This document shows positions 6,246-6,322 of a stretch of DNA of 6,322 nt, in pieces (the first letter of the stretch is position 1; every line of letters begins with the position of its first letter). A model generated the notes under the pieces. That model saw only the letters and a list, made by a program, of their open reading frames with translations, made no database searches and was not told the origin of the DNA. Source of the DNA: Myxococcales bacterium UBA5297. GTDB taxonomy: Bacteria; Myxococcota; Myxococcia; Myxococcales; UBA5297. Made by a program: the position numbers and the translations under genes. Location: positions 1,648 through 7,969 of the forward strand of contig DHSB01000200.1 in NCBI GenBank assembly GCA_002408385.1. Direction: 5' to 3'.

Positions 6246-6300
6246 GGAGGCGCCCGGCGACGGCCACCTCGGCACGCTCGCCGGCTCGCGCCGCCGGTTG

Positions 6301-6320
6301 GGGCGCATCGCAATGCGCCC
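6301..6320. other. Perfect 8-bp inverted repeat (hairpin)
   Basis: Arms GGGCGCAT (6301-6308) and ATGCGCCC (6313-6320) flank a 4-base loop. The stem is perfect and GC-rich. No T-run follows on the minus strand and the plus-strand continuation is cut by the window end, so it could be a terminator for a gene to the left, a leader hairpin or a protein site. Confidence 0.45.
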
Positions 6321-6322
6321 GT

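Larger units (their letters stand above)
5958..6322 (-). promoter_or_regulatory. Non-coding leader/promoter region of the operon
   Basis: No convincing gene lies in these 365 bases upstream of the synthase, although the left part could be extended in frame without a usable start codon. Its right half is dense in inverted repeats. The only AT-rich island is near 6161-6182. A weak sigma-70-like pair is TTGCCG (6202-6197) and GATTAG (6179-6174) with 17 bp between, which is only a partial match to consensus. An AGGAGG (6175-6170) overlaps the putative -10 and has no start codon at a proper distance. No good sigma-54 (GG-N10-GC) promoter was found. The operon promoter is therefore probably here or beyond the window, but its position is unproven. 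Confidence 0.4.

Noticed and set aside
5958..6322. Sigma-54 promoter upstream of the synthase
   Set aside because: Several TGGC-like sequences occur, but none has the TTGC element at the required spacing.

Overview
The window is GC-rich DNA carrying one compact run of six genes, all on the minus strand and read from right to left. The coding style (strong GC preference at third codon positions, long spurious antisense frames, GTG and TTG starts) and the presence of a periplasmic adaptor plus a TolC-like outer-membrane protein point to a high-GC Gram-negative bacterium, for example a proteobacterium or myxobacterial relative. Nothing in the window fixes the taxon more closely.

Layout in transcription order. 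Positions 6322-5958 are a non-coding, hairpin-rich leader. Next comes a membrane family 2 glycosyltransferase of the hyaluronan/chitin-synthase type (5957-4641), then a HlyD-like inner-membrane adaptor (4644-3538, overlapping the synthase by GTGA). A short TolC-like outer-membrane factor follows (3494-2418), then a small secreted concanavalin-A-like jelly-roll protein (2421-1771, again overlapping by GTGA). The last two genes are a WbqC-family protein (1708-878) and a PIG-L/LmbE-type zinc deacetylase (848-210). Past the last gene, positions 1-192 hold three copies of a diverged 64-bp tandem repeat containing a small dyad.

Taken together this looks like a synthase-dependent exopolysaccharide operon. 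The synthase would polymerise nucleotide sugars at the inner membrane. The adaptor and outer-membrane protein would form an envelope-spanning route resembling a tripartite exporter. The secreted jelly-roll protein would bind or trim polymer outside the cytoplasm. WbqC and the deacetylase would act in the cytoplasm on amino-sugar precursors or intermediates. The sugar composition cannot be read from sequence. A synthase of the NodC/HasA type beside an N-acetyl-sugar deacetylase suggests a polymer with some free amino groups, but this is inference. No PilZ domain, TPR scaffold or AlgE/BcsC-type porin is encoded here, so the locus differs from the classical alginate, cellulose, Pel and PNAG arrangements. 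Flanking sequence is needed to know whether the operon is complete.
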